A stretch of 64,000 nucleotides of DNA from Paenibacillus xylaniclasticus (GTDB taxonomy: Bacteria; Bacillota; Bacilli; Paenibacillales; Paenibacillaceae). The stretch lies in NCBI RefSeq assembly GCF_004001065.1, contig NZ_BIML01000015.1, forward strand, positions 20,036-84,035, in the 5' to 3' direction. The position numbers and the translations under genes were made by a program. Below are positions 44,851 through 54,369 of this stretch, piece after piece. The notes below the pieces were generated by a model. It made no database searches, was not told where the DNA came from, and was given only the letters and a program-made list of their open reading frames with translations. Position 1 is the stretch's first letter. Each line of letters starts with the position of its first letter.

Positions 44851-46599
44851 TACATGACGAAGCGTATAGACCGGGCCTTCGTTACCGGCAAGCTGCAGAG
44901 CATCCTCGTTCTGCAGCTTATATATTTTATAAGCGATCATCGGCATACCGTTCAGCGTCGTTCCATTCCGCGAACCAAGATCCTTCACTGAAATTCCTTC
45001 CTCACTGCTTCCGAATTCCAGATGAATGCGGGATACGCCTGGATGCTCATCTGCGTAATGCACCTTTCCTCCCGTTCTTCCAATTAAGAAAGAGGTTGAG
45101 CCTGATAAAGACAGCTTCAAAGGCTCTGTTCCCCCTTGAACCGTTCGCTCTAGCTGCCAATAACATTGCTCCTCGCCTTCGTCGCGATCACCTGTCGGAT
45201 TGTTTGAATGATGCCCCATCCACACTGTAGCTTCTGAAACATGAATCGATGCAGGCGTCGACTCTTCAAGTGTGGTCCGAATGATCGAAGCGGGAGCCTG
45301 TTCAGTCTTTGAGTTCCACCCCAAGCCTCCATTCTTTACCGGGTAATCGACTGCAGACGAATGGACCGTCCGCGATCGCTTTTCCGCCTTAATGGGAACA
45401 CTTTCGGCTCTTCGCTCCAATAATCTCGATTCCAGCGACCATTGAAGAGGCTGATCCACATTGTCGGAATCGTAAGCGCTGTCTACCTTTAACGATGAGC
45501 CGGCTGACATAATTACTCGGCGCCTACTGCGCCAGCCTACCATATAGGCTGTTGCAATTATTATGATTGTAGCTCCAAGACTAATAAGCAGGCGGTCATC
45601 CGACAGCTTACTCAAATATGCGTAACGCCATACTAACGCTGCCGCAATAGCCGCCGCTGCTGATGCTATCCATTTATAACGCTCAGCATTAACCGGCTGC
45701 TTGTCCCCGCTTAAATCAATAACGGGCGCACTATCAAGCTGTTCTTCAACAGCAGCCGACTCTGTCAATAGATTGTGATCAGCCGAACGGCGTAAGCTTT
45801 CACCTGTCTGCAGTGAAGCTTTTCTTTCATTAATCTGTCGACTGAGCTGGCTGGACTGAGAGGGAGATAGCTGCTGCTGAATCGGATTCGAATTCGTTCT
45901 TCGAAAGCTTTCAGCATGTACATGTTCATATCCAAGTCCATTATCATGCTTCTGTTCATTTAACACCGCTTGCAGTCCCTTCTGCTCTTGTAATGCTGGA
46001 GCTGGATGACCCGAACAACCTCCAAGCAGCTCAAGCAGTACTTTGCGTAATGCAGGTCGGACGCTCCCGTTGCTGTCTAATAGCTGCTTCAAAATCATTT
46101 GTAAGCCGACGCCGTCCAAATCCTTCACATGCGTAGACAGCTTAATCACAAGCGAAGTAATTTCACTCGCTCCATCTACTGCCTTCCTATATTCCTCATG
46201 AGGCTTCAGTAGTGGTACATACAGAAGATACACCTCATCCCATCGATCACCGATGAACAGACAGTTTTCCTTCAGCAAGCAGCATTCTGGGCGGAGCAAA
46301 TACGATTTGCATGCATCAAGCGCATCTGCAATTGCCAATAGACAGATGTACAGATCTTGCATGGTCAATTCATGCAGCTGCAATTGATGCGAGAGCATCC
46401 GTCTGCCCTCTATTGCATACCGGAACGTAACATTGCCGTCAATATCAATCCACTCGACAGGCAGAAGAAAAGGAATCGAGTTGCTGCGCAGCATCTGCAG
46501 CTCCATCGCATCCAATTCTTCTCTCGTAATCGGCTGCTCACGATCCAGTATGAGCTCGTGACCTCTCATCATCCCAAAATCGATCCGGTAAGGCTCCAT
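44830..46599 (-). CDS. FHA-domain membrane protein of the tad operon (DUF6382-like N-terminus)
   Basis: Last gene of the pilus operon, about 589 residues. N-terminal cytosolic domain (about 1-190) resembles DUF6382; a polar Gln/Ser-rich linker follows; two hydrophobic helices occur around residues 300-355 (WIASAAAAIAAALVWRYAYL and LISLGATIIIIATAYMVGW); the C-terminus is a forkhead-associated domain with LIGRTGG, VSRIHLEF and DLGSRNGTTLNG, which binds phosphothreonine. The start ATG 46599 is set by AAAGGAG. It suggests that the pilus machine is tied to Ser/Thr-kinase signalling; no kinase gene is in the window. Confidence 0.85.
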   Translation of the reverse strand: MEPYRIDFGMMRGHELILDREQPITREELDAMELQMLRSNSIPFLLPVEWIDIDGNVTFRYAIEGRRMLSHQLQLHELTMQDLYICLLAIADALDACKSYLLRPECCLLKENCLFIGDRWDEVYLLYVPLLKPHEEYRKAVDGASEITSLVIKLSTHVKDLDGVGLQMILKQLLDSNGSVRPALRKVLLELLGGCSGHPAPALQEQKGLQAVLNEQKHDNGLGYEHVHAESFRRTNSNPIQQQLSPSQSSQLSRQINERKASLQTGESLRRSADHNLLTESAAVEEQLDSAPVIDLSGDKQPVNAERYKWIASAAAAIAAALVWRYAYLSKLSDDRLLISLGATIIIIATAYMVGWRSRRRVIMSAGSSLKVDSAYDSDNVDQPLQWSLESRLLERRAESVPIKAEKRSRTVHSSAVDYPVKNGGLGWNSKTEQAPASIIRTTLEESTPASIHVSEATVWMGHHSNNPTGDRDEGEEQCYWQLERTVQGGTEPLKLSLSGSTSFLIGRTGGKVHYADEHPGVSRIHLEFGSSEEGISVKDLGSRNGTTLNGMPMIAYKIYKLQNEDALQLAGNEGPVYTLRHVKGAAGL

Positions 46600-46632
46600 C
46601 AAACTTCTCCTTTCAGCTCCGTATCTCACAAA

Positions 46633-47124
46633 TTAGCCACTATACCACCAACATGCAGCAAAGGCCGGCACGACGGCGAGCATAAATGGAAACCGATGGA
46701 CGGTACGAGCCTCAGCATCGTCCTGTCTTGTTCCTCCGCAGACGAACAGACGGCCCGGCCAGACAAACAGACGGGAAAGAACGATTAGAAGCAAGCCAAT
46801 CGCACCTGCACATAAAATTGAATAAAGCACTAACTCCAGTATCATTGGCACACCGAGCCATGCTCCGAGTGCAGCAAACAGCTTAACATCGCCCCCGCCG
46901 ACACCCTTGAACATATACAGAAGCAATAGCGGAGCTGTTCCAGCCGCCGCACCCATTAACGACGACCATCCCCCTTGTATGCCTGAAGCTGCAAATCCGG
47001 CGATTAGGCCTACCGCGAATGAAGCAGCAGTCAATGGATTCGGGATTCGCATGCTTCGTATATCCGTTATTGAAGCGAGTATAACGAGTACTAACGCTCC
47101 TACATATGCCACCACCAGCTTCAT
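46633..47124 (-). CDS. tadV: Prepilin peptidase, A24 family (TadV/CpaA)
   Basis: Membrane aspartyl protease that trims the leader of Flp prepilin. 163 residues, about five helices. The two catalytic Asp are seen in ITDIRSMRIPN (about residue 21) and GVGGGDVKLFA (about residue 78, the GxGD motif). Short form without the methyltransferase domain, as usual in Tad loci. Start ATG overlaps the upstream stop as ATGA. Confidence 0.92.
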   Translation of the reverse strand: MKLVVAYVGALVLVILASITDIRSMRIPNPLTAASFAVGLIAGFAASGIQGGWSSLMGAAAGTAPLLLLYMFKGVGGGDVKLFAALGAWLGVPMILELVLYSILCAGAIGLLLIVLSRLFVWPGRLFVCGGTRQDDAEARTVHRFPFMLAVVPAFAACWWYSG

Positions 47125-48041
47125 CCTTTCTGTAAACTCTCAACAACGAATGTCCTGCCAGCTGTTACACCGCCCTCTGCCTGAACCTCCAGACTCCAAA
47201 TACCAGGCGTCGTATTACCAGATACGAGCCAAGTCCATGTCGCATAGCCGTCCGCATCCGAGGTCACGGTTCCTACGTTACGTGCCCGGCTGTAGCCGCT
47301 TTTGTACAGAACGGACAACGTAAGCGGCGTATTGGGGCTCGTCCGAGCTACGACTGTCGCCTGCCTGCCGGGGCGCAAAGGCTCTGGCTCAAGCGATACA
47401 AGCTGAACGGTCAGCCCAACTGCAGCGCCCGAAGCATAAGCGGCGGACGCTGGTACCGGATCAGGTATCCATGCCCGTTCAACCGCCCGTTCTTTCAATA
47501 CTAGAGCTTGCCCAGTAAAAGGGACTCGAATTGGAAAAGCATACTCTGATAACAGCTCTACATAAGCCTTCTCACCGTCCGCTGCAGATGGAAGAACAGC
47601 TTCAGACAGGGCAACCCGCCCACGCATCAGAGCGCTCGGATCAGCATGAGCCTCAAGTACAGGCAGCAATACGCTCCTGGCGCCTGCTGATGCTGCATAA
47701 TCGACAATGACGCCCGTATCTCCGCGCAGCGCAGCAGAAGATAACGTTCCAATTGGCTCTGGCAGCCAGGCAGCCGCATCGGCTGCAATCTCACGCCAGG
47801 ATGCAAGCTTCTGTTCCGCCGCGCCGCCCTCGCCTGCTGCAGCAGCAAGCTGCTCAGAAGCAAGGGTGAGCGGATGCCAATGCGCCGCTATCTGCTTCGC
47901 TGTCTGTGCGGATGCTGAGTGCAAAGCGATCTGCGCAGCAGACGATTGAATTATGATAACAAGTGCCGTTATGAGGAGGAGGAAGATCGGAACGACAATC
48001 GAAGCTTCTAACACTATGCTTCCAGAATCCCCCCCTCTCAC
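47121..48041 (-). CDS. TadE/TadG-like pseudopilin
   Basis: About 306 residues with a class-III-type pilin N-terminus: short basic leader, Gly-Ser, then GSIVLEASIVVPIFLLLITAL with the conserved Glu and hydrophobic helix. The C-terminal part is extracytoplasmic and ends with a beta-rich domain (LVSLEPEPLRPGRQATVVARTSPN..., Ig-like). Start GTG 48041 is preferred because AGGAGG sits six bases before it and it begins just after the upstream stop; the longer frame from ATG 48089 has no well-spaced site. Confidence 0.78.
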   Translation of the reverse strand: MRGGDSGSIVLEASIVVPIFLLLITALVIIIQSSAAQIALHSASAQTAKQIAAHWHPLTLASEQLAAAAGEGGAAEQKLASWREIAADAAAWLPEPIGTLSSAALRGDTGVIVDYAASAGARSVLLPVLEAHADPSALMRGRVALSEAVLPSAADGEKAYVELLSEYAFPIRVPFTGQALVLKERAVERAWIPDPVPASAAYASGAAVGLTVQLVSLEPEPLRPGRQATVVARTSPNTPLTLSVLYKSGYSRARNVGTVTSDADGYATWTWLVSGNTTPGIWSLEVQAEGGVTAGRTFVVESLQKG

Positions 48042-48051
48042 CAATTCCCTC

Positions 48052-50364
48052 CTAGCTGTAAGAAAGACCTGCCAGCTTCGTCGTTTCATATTTGCCGTTC
48101 AACACCCTCCCTTCCAACATCCCAGAGCTCCCGAGCAGTCTCATCGCGCCAGGCAAAAATAACAGCTTCATCGAGACGTCAGCTGAAACTATAACAGCAG
48201 CCGGAGTGCGAGACAAATCCGTCCCCGTATTCGTCTCAATAACGGCCGCTATACGGGATAGCCGCTTATCCCCCCCGCCGTGAAGCAGCATAAATAAACG
48301 TAAGTAGTCGTTATACTTGATGTCGACGTGCGCATATTTAGAAAGCTTGGTCGCACCTCGCTGCTTCAGCTCAGCTAGGTCGGCCAGCGCATGCTGCGAG
48401 GCGTACATGATCGCGCCGGACAGAATCAACAGCGGATGTCCGAGCGCCCGGCTTTGGAGGAAGCCTTCGGTAAGTCGAATCGCGAACCTCAGTCCGAATA
48501 TTTCTGTCAATGCAGCGCTTACGTTCGCATAAGGAGCATCCATGCCATACAGCATATATTCCACCTCCTGGTCCGCGAATGAATATGAGGGTACGGTTGA
48601 TGTACCTCCTCCAACGTCAACAGCAGACCAATGCGGAGCATACGAGCGAAAACGTGCAACGACGTATTCGCCGATGTAGAACGAATTTCGAGCTCCAGTG
48701 AGCATGTCCGCCAAGCCGTCAAACAAGCCGCCCGTAAGCTTCACCGAAGCTGCTGCCTGTTCCTCGGCTCCGCCTCTTGACCTATGCACAACGTCTTCTC
48801 CCGCATCTTCAACAGCCGAATTGAACAGCCGATTCGCTTGGTAACGTGCCTGCACCTGCTTATACTGATTAAGCAGCTCCTCACTCGCTGTCACGTTAAC
48901 TGATACAGTCGTTAACAATGCTCGAGCTTCATGCAGGCTAGCCTCCGCTGCTTGCATATCGCGGCGCCGTTCCGCTTCAGCCGCATCGGAGCTGTGAATT
49001 TCAGCCTCGATCTGACTGATTCGCTGACCAGGTGAAACATAGGCTTGTTGGAACGATACGTACGTGTGCTGTATATCACTTGCTGCAAGAGTCATCAGCT
49101 TCCCTGAGCCCTCATTGCCTGACAAGGCGGACTGCGAGGCATTCATGAATGAATAGGCGGCATCGGTCAATGTGTACAAGTCGTCAACTAATTGCTGCAA
49201 TAAGCCGCGAATTGAAACGAACCACTCGTCATCAAAAGCTAATTGTCCAACCGAGTCTCTTATCTCTGCAATCGTCCTGCTGTCACCGGATGACCCCGTA
49301 CCGTTCAGGCTCCGCTCATCGAGTGCGCCGGCAACCCGATCGTACCCTGTCGAAACGTTCGACTCAGCCTGAGCTGCCGCATGACGGATCTGCTCATTCA
49401 GCCTGTCCGCCTCCTCTAATGACTGTGCAGCGAGCTGCTGCAGCTCCTTCCCCCGCAGCCTGGCGGCATCCGCTTGAAAGCCCATTTCAGCGACTGCTGT
49501 ACTTAAACTTGTTTCATACCTGCTAAGCTCTTCGCGGTAGGAGGCTAAACGTGCCTGATCCTCCTCTAGAGCTGCTGCCTCTTGCTGCAAATCAAGTTCT
49601 GCCTGCTTCGAGCCATTGCTAGTCTTGCCAATGCTTGCGTTAGCTGCTGCAGCAATCGATTGCGCAAGCGCATTCGCTCTCGATCTCGTATCAAGATAAG
49701 AGGAATAGCCAGCAGCTAGTGCAGCAGCCTGATCGCCAACAAGCTGCCCAGCCGGCAGTGATGCGATTTGTTTCATCAATGCGATCGTATGAAGGAGCTG
49801 CTGCTGCCGCTGATCATACAACTGGCTTGCCTTCGTCAGCGCCTCCGTCGCTGCAGCGGTCTCCTTCGCCAGCTGCGACATTGCACCGAGTCTTGTACCA
49901 ATGTCCATCAGAAAATCGACCGGAGCCTTCACCTTCATCTCTTCTGCAATTTGCCGCTTCAGGACGTCATACTGTCCTAAGAATGAGGCGGCATCGGCTT
50001 GAAAGCGTTCCACCATGGGCGCTACAGGGCGGTAACGACCATCTGCTCCTTCATATTCCAGCGTACCGCGCAGCGTCTGTTCAACGATCGCATCGCTAGG
50101 CGTTCCGCCTCTGCCGAACAATCCGTACCGCTCGTACAGCGCCGAATCGTATGCGGACAGCACCGAGCGGACTGAGCTTCGTACAGCTTGATCCGCCATC
50201 GCATTAAGCGCCGCTACTCTCGCATAATCGATGAGAACGGCGCCGAATAAGACGACTGCCGCCGTAATTACGATGAACCAAGTCGTAACAGCACCGTACT
50301 CGCTTCGTATTACGGCAGTAACCACACCAGTCTCTGTTCGAATACCATACTTCGCCTTAACCAT
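48052..50364 (-). CDS. Large TadG-like coiled-coil protein of the tad operon (DUF5702-like)
   Basis: A 770-residue protein with one N-terminal membrane helix of the pilin type (YGAVTTWFIVITAAVVLFGAVLIDYARV, about residues 23-50), then a long extracytoplasmic region. Two stretches (about 160-345 and 430-520) are rich in Ala, Glu, Gln and Leu and should form coiled coils; the C-terminal 200 residues are globular. It resembles the big TadG-like proteins in Gram-positive Tad loci, with no enzymatic motif. Starts within the last codons of the TadE gene (8-base overlap). Confidence 0.75.
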   Translation of the reverse strand: MVKAKYGIRTETGVVTAVIRSEYGAVTTWFIVITAAVVLFGAVLIDYARVAALNAMADQAVRSSVRSVLSAYDSALYERYGLFGRGGTPSDAIVEQTLRGTLEYEGADGRYRPVAPMVERFQADAASFLGQYDVLKRQIAEEMKVKAPVDFLMDIGTRLGAMSQLAKETAAATEALTKASQLYDQRQQQLLHTIALMKQIASLPAGQLVGDQAAALAAGYSSYLDTRSRANALAQSIAAAANASIGKTSNGSKQAELDLQQEAAALEEDQARLASYREELSRYETSLSTAVAEMGFQADAARLRGKELQQLAAQSLEEADRLNEQIRHAAAQAESNVSTGYDRVAGALDERSLNGTGSSGDSRTIAEIRDSVGQLAFDDEWFVSIRGLLQQLVDDLYTLTDAAYSFMNASQSALSGNEGSGKLMTLAASDIQHTYVSFQQAYVSPGQRISQIEAEIHSSDAAEAERRRDMQAAEASLHEARALLTTVSVNVTASEELLNQYKQVQARYQANRLFNSAVEDAGEDVVHRSRGGAEEQAAASVKLTGGLFDGLADMLTGARNSFYIGEYVVARFRSYAPHWSAVDVGGGTSTVPSYSFADQEVEYMLYGMDAPYANVSAALTEIFGLRFAIRLTEGFLQSRALGHPLLILSGAIMYASQHALADLAELKQRGATKLSKYAHVDIKYNDYLRLFMLLHGGGDKRLSRIAAVIETNTGTDLSRTPAAVIVSADVSMKLLFLPGAMRLLGSSGMLEGRVLNGKYETTKLAGLSYS

Positions 50365-51058
50365 TAGCCGTCTTCCCTGCTGTTGTCTGAAGAGTCGAGC
50401 CCACTTCTAACAGCTTTGCTGTGCTGCCGCTTCCATTCCCGAACTTGGCTGTATAATAACGGAGCAAATCGATTGTCCGAATAAATTCCGTCGGTTCCAC
50501 GATAATAGCCGAGGCTGAAGAATTCGGCTCTGACCGACCAAGCAAACGATTCAGCAGTGGAACCTCGCCCGACATTTGAAGTGTCGTCGTGATGCGTCTT
50601 GTCATAACATTTCTCACAAAACGAATTTCTCCCTGAATCCCGTCTGCATCCGACAACAACGTGGAAGTACGGGCCAATTTGCGTTCAGCAAGCGTACCAG
50701 AGCTCTCTAATCTATCCTCATTCTCGGCGCGCACCTCTCCAACCAGCACCTTCGCATCTCCCGATACATTGTCCGCTAAACCGAAAAATGACTGCAACAG
50801 CCCATCCTCACCGATACGCCAATACAGGCTGTCATACTGGTCTTCCACTACCAAGCCGGACAAAGCGTCACGATAACTGTTGTCCCATAGATATGCCGTC
50901 CGTTCAGACGATACAACCGCCGCCCCATACAGCACGGTCTTCTCATACGTATAACCAGCAAATAGAAGCATCACGATTACGATGACTAGAATGAGAGGGA
51001 GAACAAGCGTCGCTTCCAACGAATAAGAACCAGAACTGTCTCTAATTAAAGATCTCAT
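50357..51058 (-). CDS. TadE-like pseudopilin
   Basis: A 233-residue minor pilin. The N-terminus RDSSGSYSLEATLVLPLILVIVIVMLLFAGYTYEK is the TadE-like signature (conserved Glu five residues after the Gly, then a membrane helix); the rest is extracytoplasmic without recognised motifs. Its start lies inside the end of the flp gene (17-base overlap) and its end overlaps the next gene, so it is part of one transcript. Confidence 0.82.
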   Translation of the reverse strand: MRSLIRDSSGSYSLEATLVLPLILVIVIVMLLFAGYTYEKTVLYGAAVVSSERTAYLWDNSYRDALSGLVVEDQYDSLYWRIGEDGLLQSFFGLADNVSGDAKVLVGEVRAENEDRLESSGTLAERKLARTSTLLSDADGIQGEIRFVRNVMTRRITTTLQMSGEVPLLNRLLGRSEPNSSASAIIVEPTEFIRTIDLLRYYTAKFGNGSGSTAKLLEVGSTLQTTAGKTANG

Positions 51059-51251
51059 TCGCTTGATTATCCGCCTGACCCATCAAATTGTTGACTAGCC
51101 CGATGATCCAATCCTTGAACAATAAGGCGATAATAATAATAACTGCGATAATCAATATGATCTCAAGCGTGCCGAGTCCATCTTCCTCCTTCCACAGCCT
51201 TGCTGCTTTACTTACCCATTTGCTTCTCCACAACGTCATTCGTTTTGTCAC
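51042..51251 (-). CDS. flp: Flp1-type major pilin
   Basis: A 69-residue prepilin: basic leader, EEDGLGTLEIILIIAVIIIIALLFKDWI, and a short hydrophilic tail. The G-x-x-x-x-E context (GLGTLE) is the TadV cleavage/methylation site, and the uninterrupted hydrophobic helix is that of Flp1-like type IVb pilins. GTG start ten bases after AAGGA. This should be the structural subunit of the pilus. Confidence 0.88.
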   Translation of the reverse strand: MTKRMTLWRSKWVSKAARLWKEEDGLGTLEIILIIAVIIIIALLFKDWIIGLVNNLMGQADNQANEIFN

Positions 51252-51292
51252 TGGACATCGATCCTTTCTAGGTTAAATTCTGCACGATCCGT

Positions 51293-52264
51293 TCAAGGCA
51301 TCATCAATACTGCCGGTGCCGCTACCGCAACCATGAGCAGTCCGAATATAGCGGCCAGCGGAAAAACAAGCTTAGAAGACGCTTCCTCACCACGCATGCG
51401 TGCTGTAGCCTTTCTTTTCTCCCATAGCGAATACGATAGCTCTCGAAGCGCAAGCGCAAGCTGATCGCCGCCTTTACGGTAGTGAAGCAGCATGACCGTC
51501 GCGAACATTGAAACTTCCTGAACTGCACACCGTCTACTGAACGATTCGACTGCTGCCGTGAATGATTCGCCATTCTCCAATGCACGGACAAGCTTGCCCC
51601 ATTCCTCATGAAGCGTCCGTTCCGACATCCTCCGCCTTCTACTCCCATTCCGAAATGCCGCTTCTGATGCTTCCTCTCTGCCATCCCAGCATCGTCCAAT
51701 TGCCCGCTGCACCGTTTCTCCTGCCCCGACCAACAGCATCAACTTGGCAAGTAGATCAGGCAGCGCCAGTACAATACTTTGTCTCCGCCGTTCTGCCAGC
51801 TTGGCAGGCTCTCTTAGCTTGATAACAGGCAGAAGAATCCCTATAACCAGGCTAAGCATCAGCATAGCCGGCTCCTTGGCCAGCGCAGAGATTGTCGAAC
51901 CGCCCAGCCAGCATGCCCAGCCCATAGCAATACAATAGGCTGCATACCGCTCTGTATCCGTAATACTCCAGCCTCTCCCCCGCAGCACGGCAAGCTTGCC
52001 ATGTAATGCAGCAAGCGGCATCTGAAACCGATCCAGCATACCCGTTCGATCCAATACAACCTCAGCTGCATCTACAAGCAGCATTAGTTGATATCCCGCA
52101 CCTTCGTCTCCTCTTCGACGAGTTCGCGCTCCAACTGAATCCCGTGACATGGCAGCCCCAGACTGTCTCTTCGATAGTCCTGTTCGATCCCTATATGCTA
52201 GTGCAATTGTGAACAACCAGAGCAGAATACTTCCCGCGGGAGCAGCGAGCAACAGAAACCCCAC
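51293..52264 (-). CDS. tadC: Tad secretion platform protein TadC
   Basis: Inner membrane T2SSF-domain protein, 323 residues, with helices at the N-terminus, around 110-150 and at the C-terminus (FPLAAIFGLLMVAVAAPAVLMMP). The cytosolic loop has VLALPDLLAKLMLLVGAGETVQRAI and the FS-like FSRRCAVQEVSMFATVMLLHYRKGG, matching T2SSF. GTG start, six bases from GGGAGGG. Forms the platform with TadB. Confidence 0.85.
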   Translation of the reverse strand: MGFLLLAAPAGSILLWLFTIALAYRDRTGLSKRQSGAAMSRDSVGARTRRRGDEGAGYQLMLLVDAAEVVLDRTGMLDRFQMPLAALHGKLAVLRGRGWSITDTERYAAYCIAMGWACWLGGSTISALAKEPAMLMLSLVIGILLPVIKLREPAKLAERRRQSIVLALPDLLAKLMLLVGAGETVQRAIGRCWDGREEASEAAFRNGSRRRRMSERTLHEEWGKLVRALENGESFTAAVESFSRRCAVQEVSMFATVMLLHYRKGGDQLALALRELSYSLWEKRKATARMRGEEASSKLVFPLAAIFGLLMVAVAAPAVLMMP

Positions 52265-52291
52265 GTTATTCCCTCCCGTCCAAATGCTCAG

Positions 52292-53131
52292 TTACAGCTT
52301 AATCTGCATCAACTTATGAATAGCCGCCCCGCATCCGATAAATCCGGCAAGCAGCAGCGTAAGCAGAATATAGCCGCCGGCCCCCTCATACAAAGGCTTC
52401 ATATAATCAGGAGCAGCCATATTCAACGCAGCCATAAAAACGAACGGAATTGCAGTCAGAATGCGAGACTCGAACCGCTTCTGCGCCAGCATGACGGAAA
52501 TTTCCTGTCCGATATCAAGCTTCTCGCCAATGACCTGCGACGTCCGCCGGATGACATCCACAAGATCACCGCCGGTTCGTTTACAGGTCTGGAACACATC
52601 AACGAACTGCGTAATATCGTCGAGCCTCGCTCGTTCGGCAAACATACGAAGGCCGCTTTCAAGCGTATCACCGTTCAAAATCCGATGACGGAGAGCTGCA
52701 AATTCAAGCACGATATCTGCCGAACCGCCTGGATACAGCAACTGCAAATCCGCCTCAGCCGCCAGAAATGCATTGTCAACCGAGCGGCCTGCAGCAAGCG
52801 ACGAGGTGACGCTGTGCAGCGCTTCCTTGAACTGCAGCTGCAGCCGCTCACGCCGTTTGGCCAGCAGCCCCGCTTTGCGATAACGCGGCAGCAATGCACC
52901 TGCAGGGCTTAACATAACTGCCGCCGGTAACGATTGATAAAACGTATAGGCAATAATAAATAGCCCCGCGACTCCTGCCGCTAACGAAAGCATAAATTCG
53001 TGAGGTGACAGCCGATACTCCGAATAGTCGGGAAGCCGCAGCCCGTTCCTGTCATGCTCGAAATCAAAGTTCCACCCTAGCCAAGCTGCCCCGCGATAAA
53101 ACGGATTCATTATTCGTTTATCCCCTCTCAT
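52292..53131 (-). CDS. tadB: Tad secretion platform protein TadB
   Basis: T2SSF-type membrane protein of about 279 residues. N-terminal cytosolic region, two helices around 50-85, a T2SSF core (LQFKEALHSVTSSLAAGRSVDNAFLAAEADL, VFQTCKRTGGDLVDVIRRTSQVIGEKL) and C-terminal helices. ATG 53131 shares its A with the tadA stop (TGATG), with GGAGGG eight bases upstream; a GTG one codon before is also possible. Confidence 0.86.
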   Translation of the reverse strand: MRGDKRIMNPFYRGAAWLGWNFDFEHDRNGLRLPDYSEYRLSPHEFMLSLAAGVAGLFIIAYTFYQSLPAAVMLSPAGALLPRYRKAGLLAKRRERLQLQFKEALHSVTSSLAAGRSVDNAFLAAEADLQLLYPGGSADIVLEFAALRHRILNGDTLESGLRMFAERARLDDITQFVDVFQTCKRTGGDLVDVIRRTSQVIGEKLDIGQEISVMLAQKRFESRILTAIPFVFMAALNMAAPDYMKPLYEGAGGYILLTLLLAGFIGCGAAIHKLMQIKL

Positions 53132-54369
53132 CACCCATTCCCTCCGAAAATAGGCGGTAAGCCTGCTAGCTTACGCTTATAATCACGTGATAATGAACGG
53201 CCTGTTCGAACAAGCGCTCCTGTCAGCTCACCTGTCTTCCCCTCCTTCTCTTCAAATCGATAGAGAGGGGATAGCTGGACCTCTCCGTCTCGAACGCCGA
53301 TAACCTCGCAAATTTCTGTCATTCTTCTCGAATGGTCCCGCATCCGGGATAGGTGGATAATAATATCAATAGCCGAGGCGATTTGCTGTCGGATGACAGG
53401 CAGCGGCAAAGCAGCCGCGCTAAGCGCCATCGTCTCTAGACGAGAGACCATATCTTGCGCACTGTTGGCATGCCCCGTAGACATGCTCCCGTCATGTCCT
53501 GTGTTCAGCGCCTGCAGCATATCCAGTGCCTCTGCTCCGCGCACCTCACCGACAATAATCCGGTTCGGACGCATCCGCAGCGATGCCCGGATCAGCTCAC
53601 GAATCGTAATCTCGCCTTTCCCCTCCGTGCTCGCGTTACGCGTCTCCAGCGATACGAGATTCGGGATCGTCCGAATCTGCAGCTCGGCCGAATCTTCAAT
53701 CGTAATGACCCGCTCATCCGAAGGTATGCAGCAGGATAAAGCATTAAGCAGTGTCGTCTTGCCGGAGCCTGTCCCTCCGCTGACGAACAGGTTATATTTT
53801 CCCTTTACCAATTGGCGCAGCAGCGCTGCTGCTTCAGCACTTACCGAGCCTAATCGTACGAGAGCATCGAGATCCAGCGGCTTGTCCGGAAACTTTCGAA
53901 TCGTTAAGGACGGACCAGCGAGCGATACAGGAGGCAACACAACATGAACGCGTGAACCGTCTTTGAGCCGTGCATCAACAATGGGGTTCGACTCGTTCAC
54001 GGTTCGATTGACGCTTGCAACGATTGTCTGGATCAAATCGTGCAGACGCTCCTCGCTCTCGAAGGATGCTGGCCACTGCATTAACTGTCCATGACGCTCG
54101 ATAAAAATGTTCCGGTACCCGTTAATCATAATCTCGGTGACGTCCGGGTCATCAATCAACGGCTGCAGGACGTCCAGCCCCCGGAACGAATGAAACAGTC
54201 TTCGAACAAGAACTGCCTTATCGGCCGCAGTAACCGGCTTGCCCTCGCACCACTCGAATACGGCACTCTCAGCCGCATTCCACAGCGCTTCGTCGGATAA
54301 CGAACCGTTCATATCGATCCGGCGCTTCACCGTATTCTTCAATTCCACAACAAGCTGCTCGGTCAACAT
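53131..54369 (-). CDS. tadA: Tad pilus assembly ATPase TadA (CpaF)
   Basis: Hexameric ATPase that drives pilin extrusion. Walker A SGGTGSGKTT around 198-205, Asp box VITIEDSAEL at 221-230, Walker B RIIVGEVRGAEA at 270-281, His box SMSTGHANS near 298. Length 412 is typical. AAGGAG eight bases before ATG; overlaps the tadZ stop by seven bases. Confidence 0.95.
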   Translation of the reverse strand: MLTEQLVVELKNTVKRRIDMNGSLSDEALWNAAESAVFEWCEGKPVTAADKAVLVRRLFHSFRGLDVLQPLIDDPDVTEIMINGYRNIFIERHGQLMQWPASFESEERLHDLIQTIVASVNRTVNESNPIVDARLKDGSRVHVVLPPVSLAGPSLTIRKFPDKPLDLDALVRLGSVSAEAAALLRQLVKGKYNLFVSGGTGSGKTTLLNALSCCIPSDERVITIEDSAELQIRTIPNLVSLETRNASTEGKGEITIRELIRASLRMRPNRIIVGEVRGAEALDMLQALNTGHDGSMSTGHANSAQDMVSRLETMALSAAALPLPVIRQQIASAIDIIIHLSRMRDHSRRMTEICEVIGVRDGEVQLSPLYRFEEKEGKTGELTGALVRTGRSLSRDYKRKLAGLPPIFGGNG

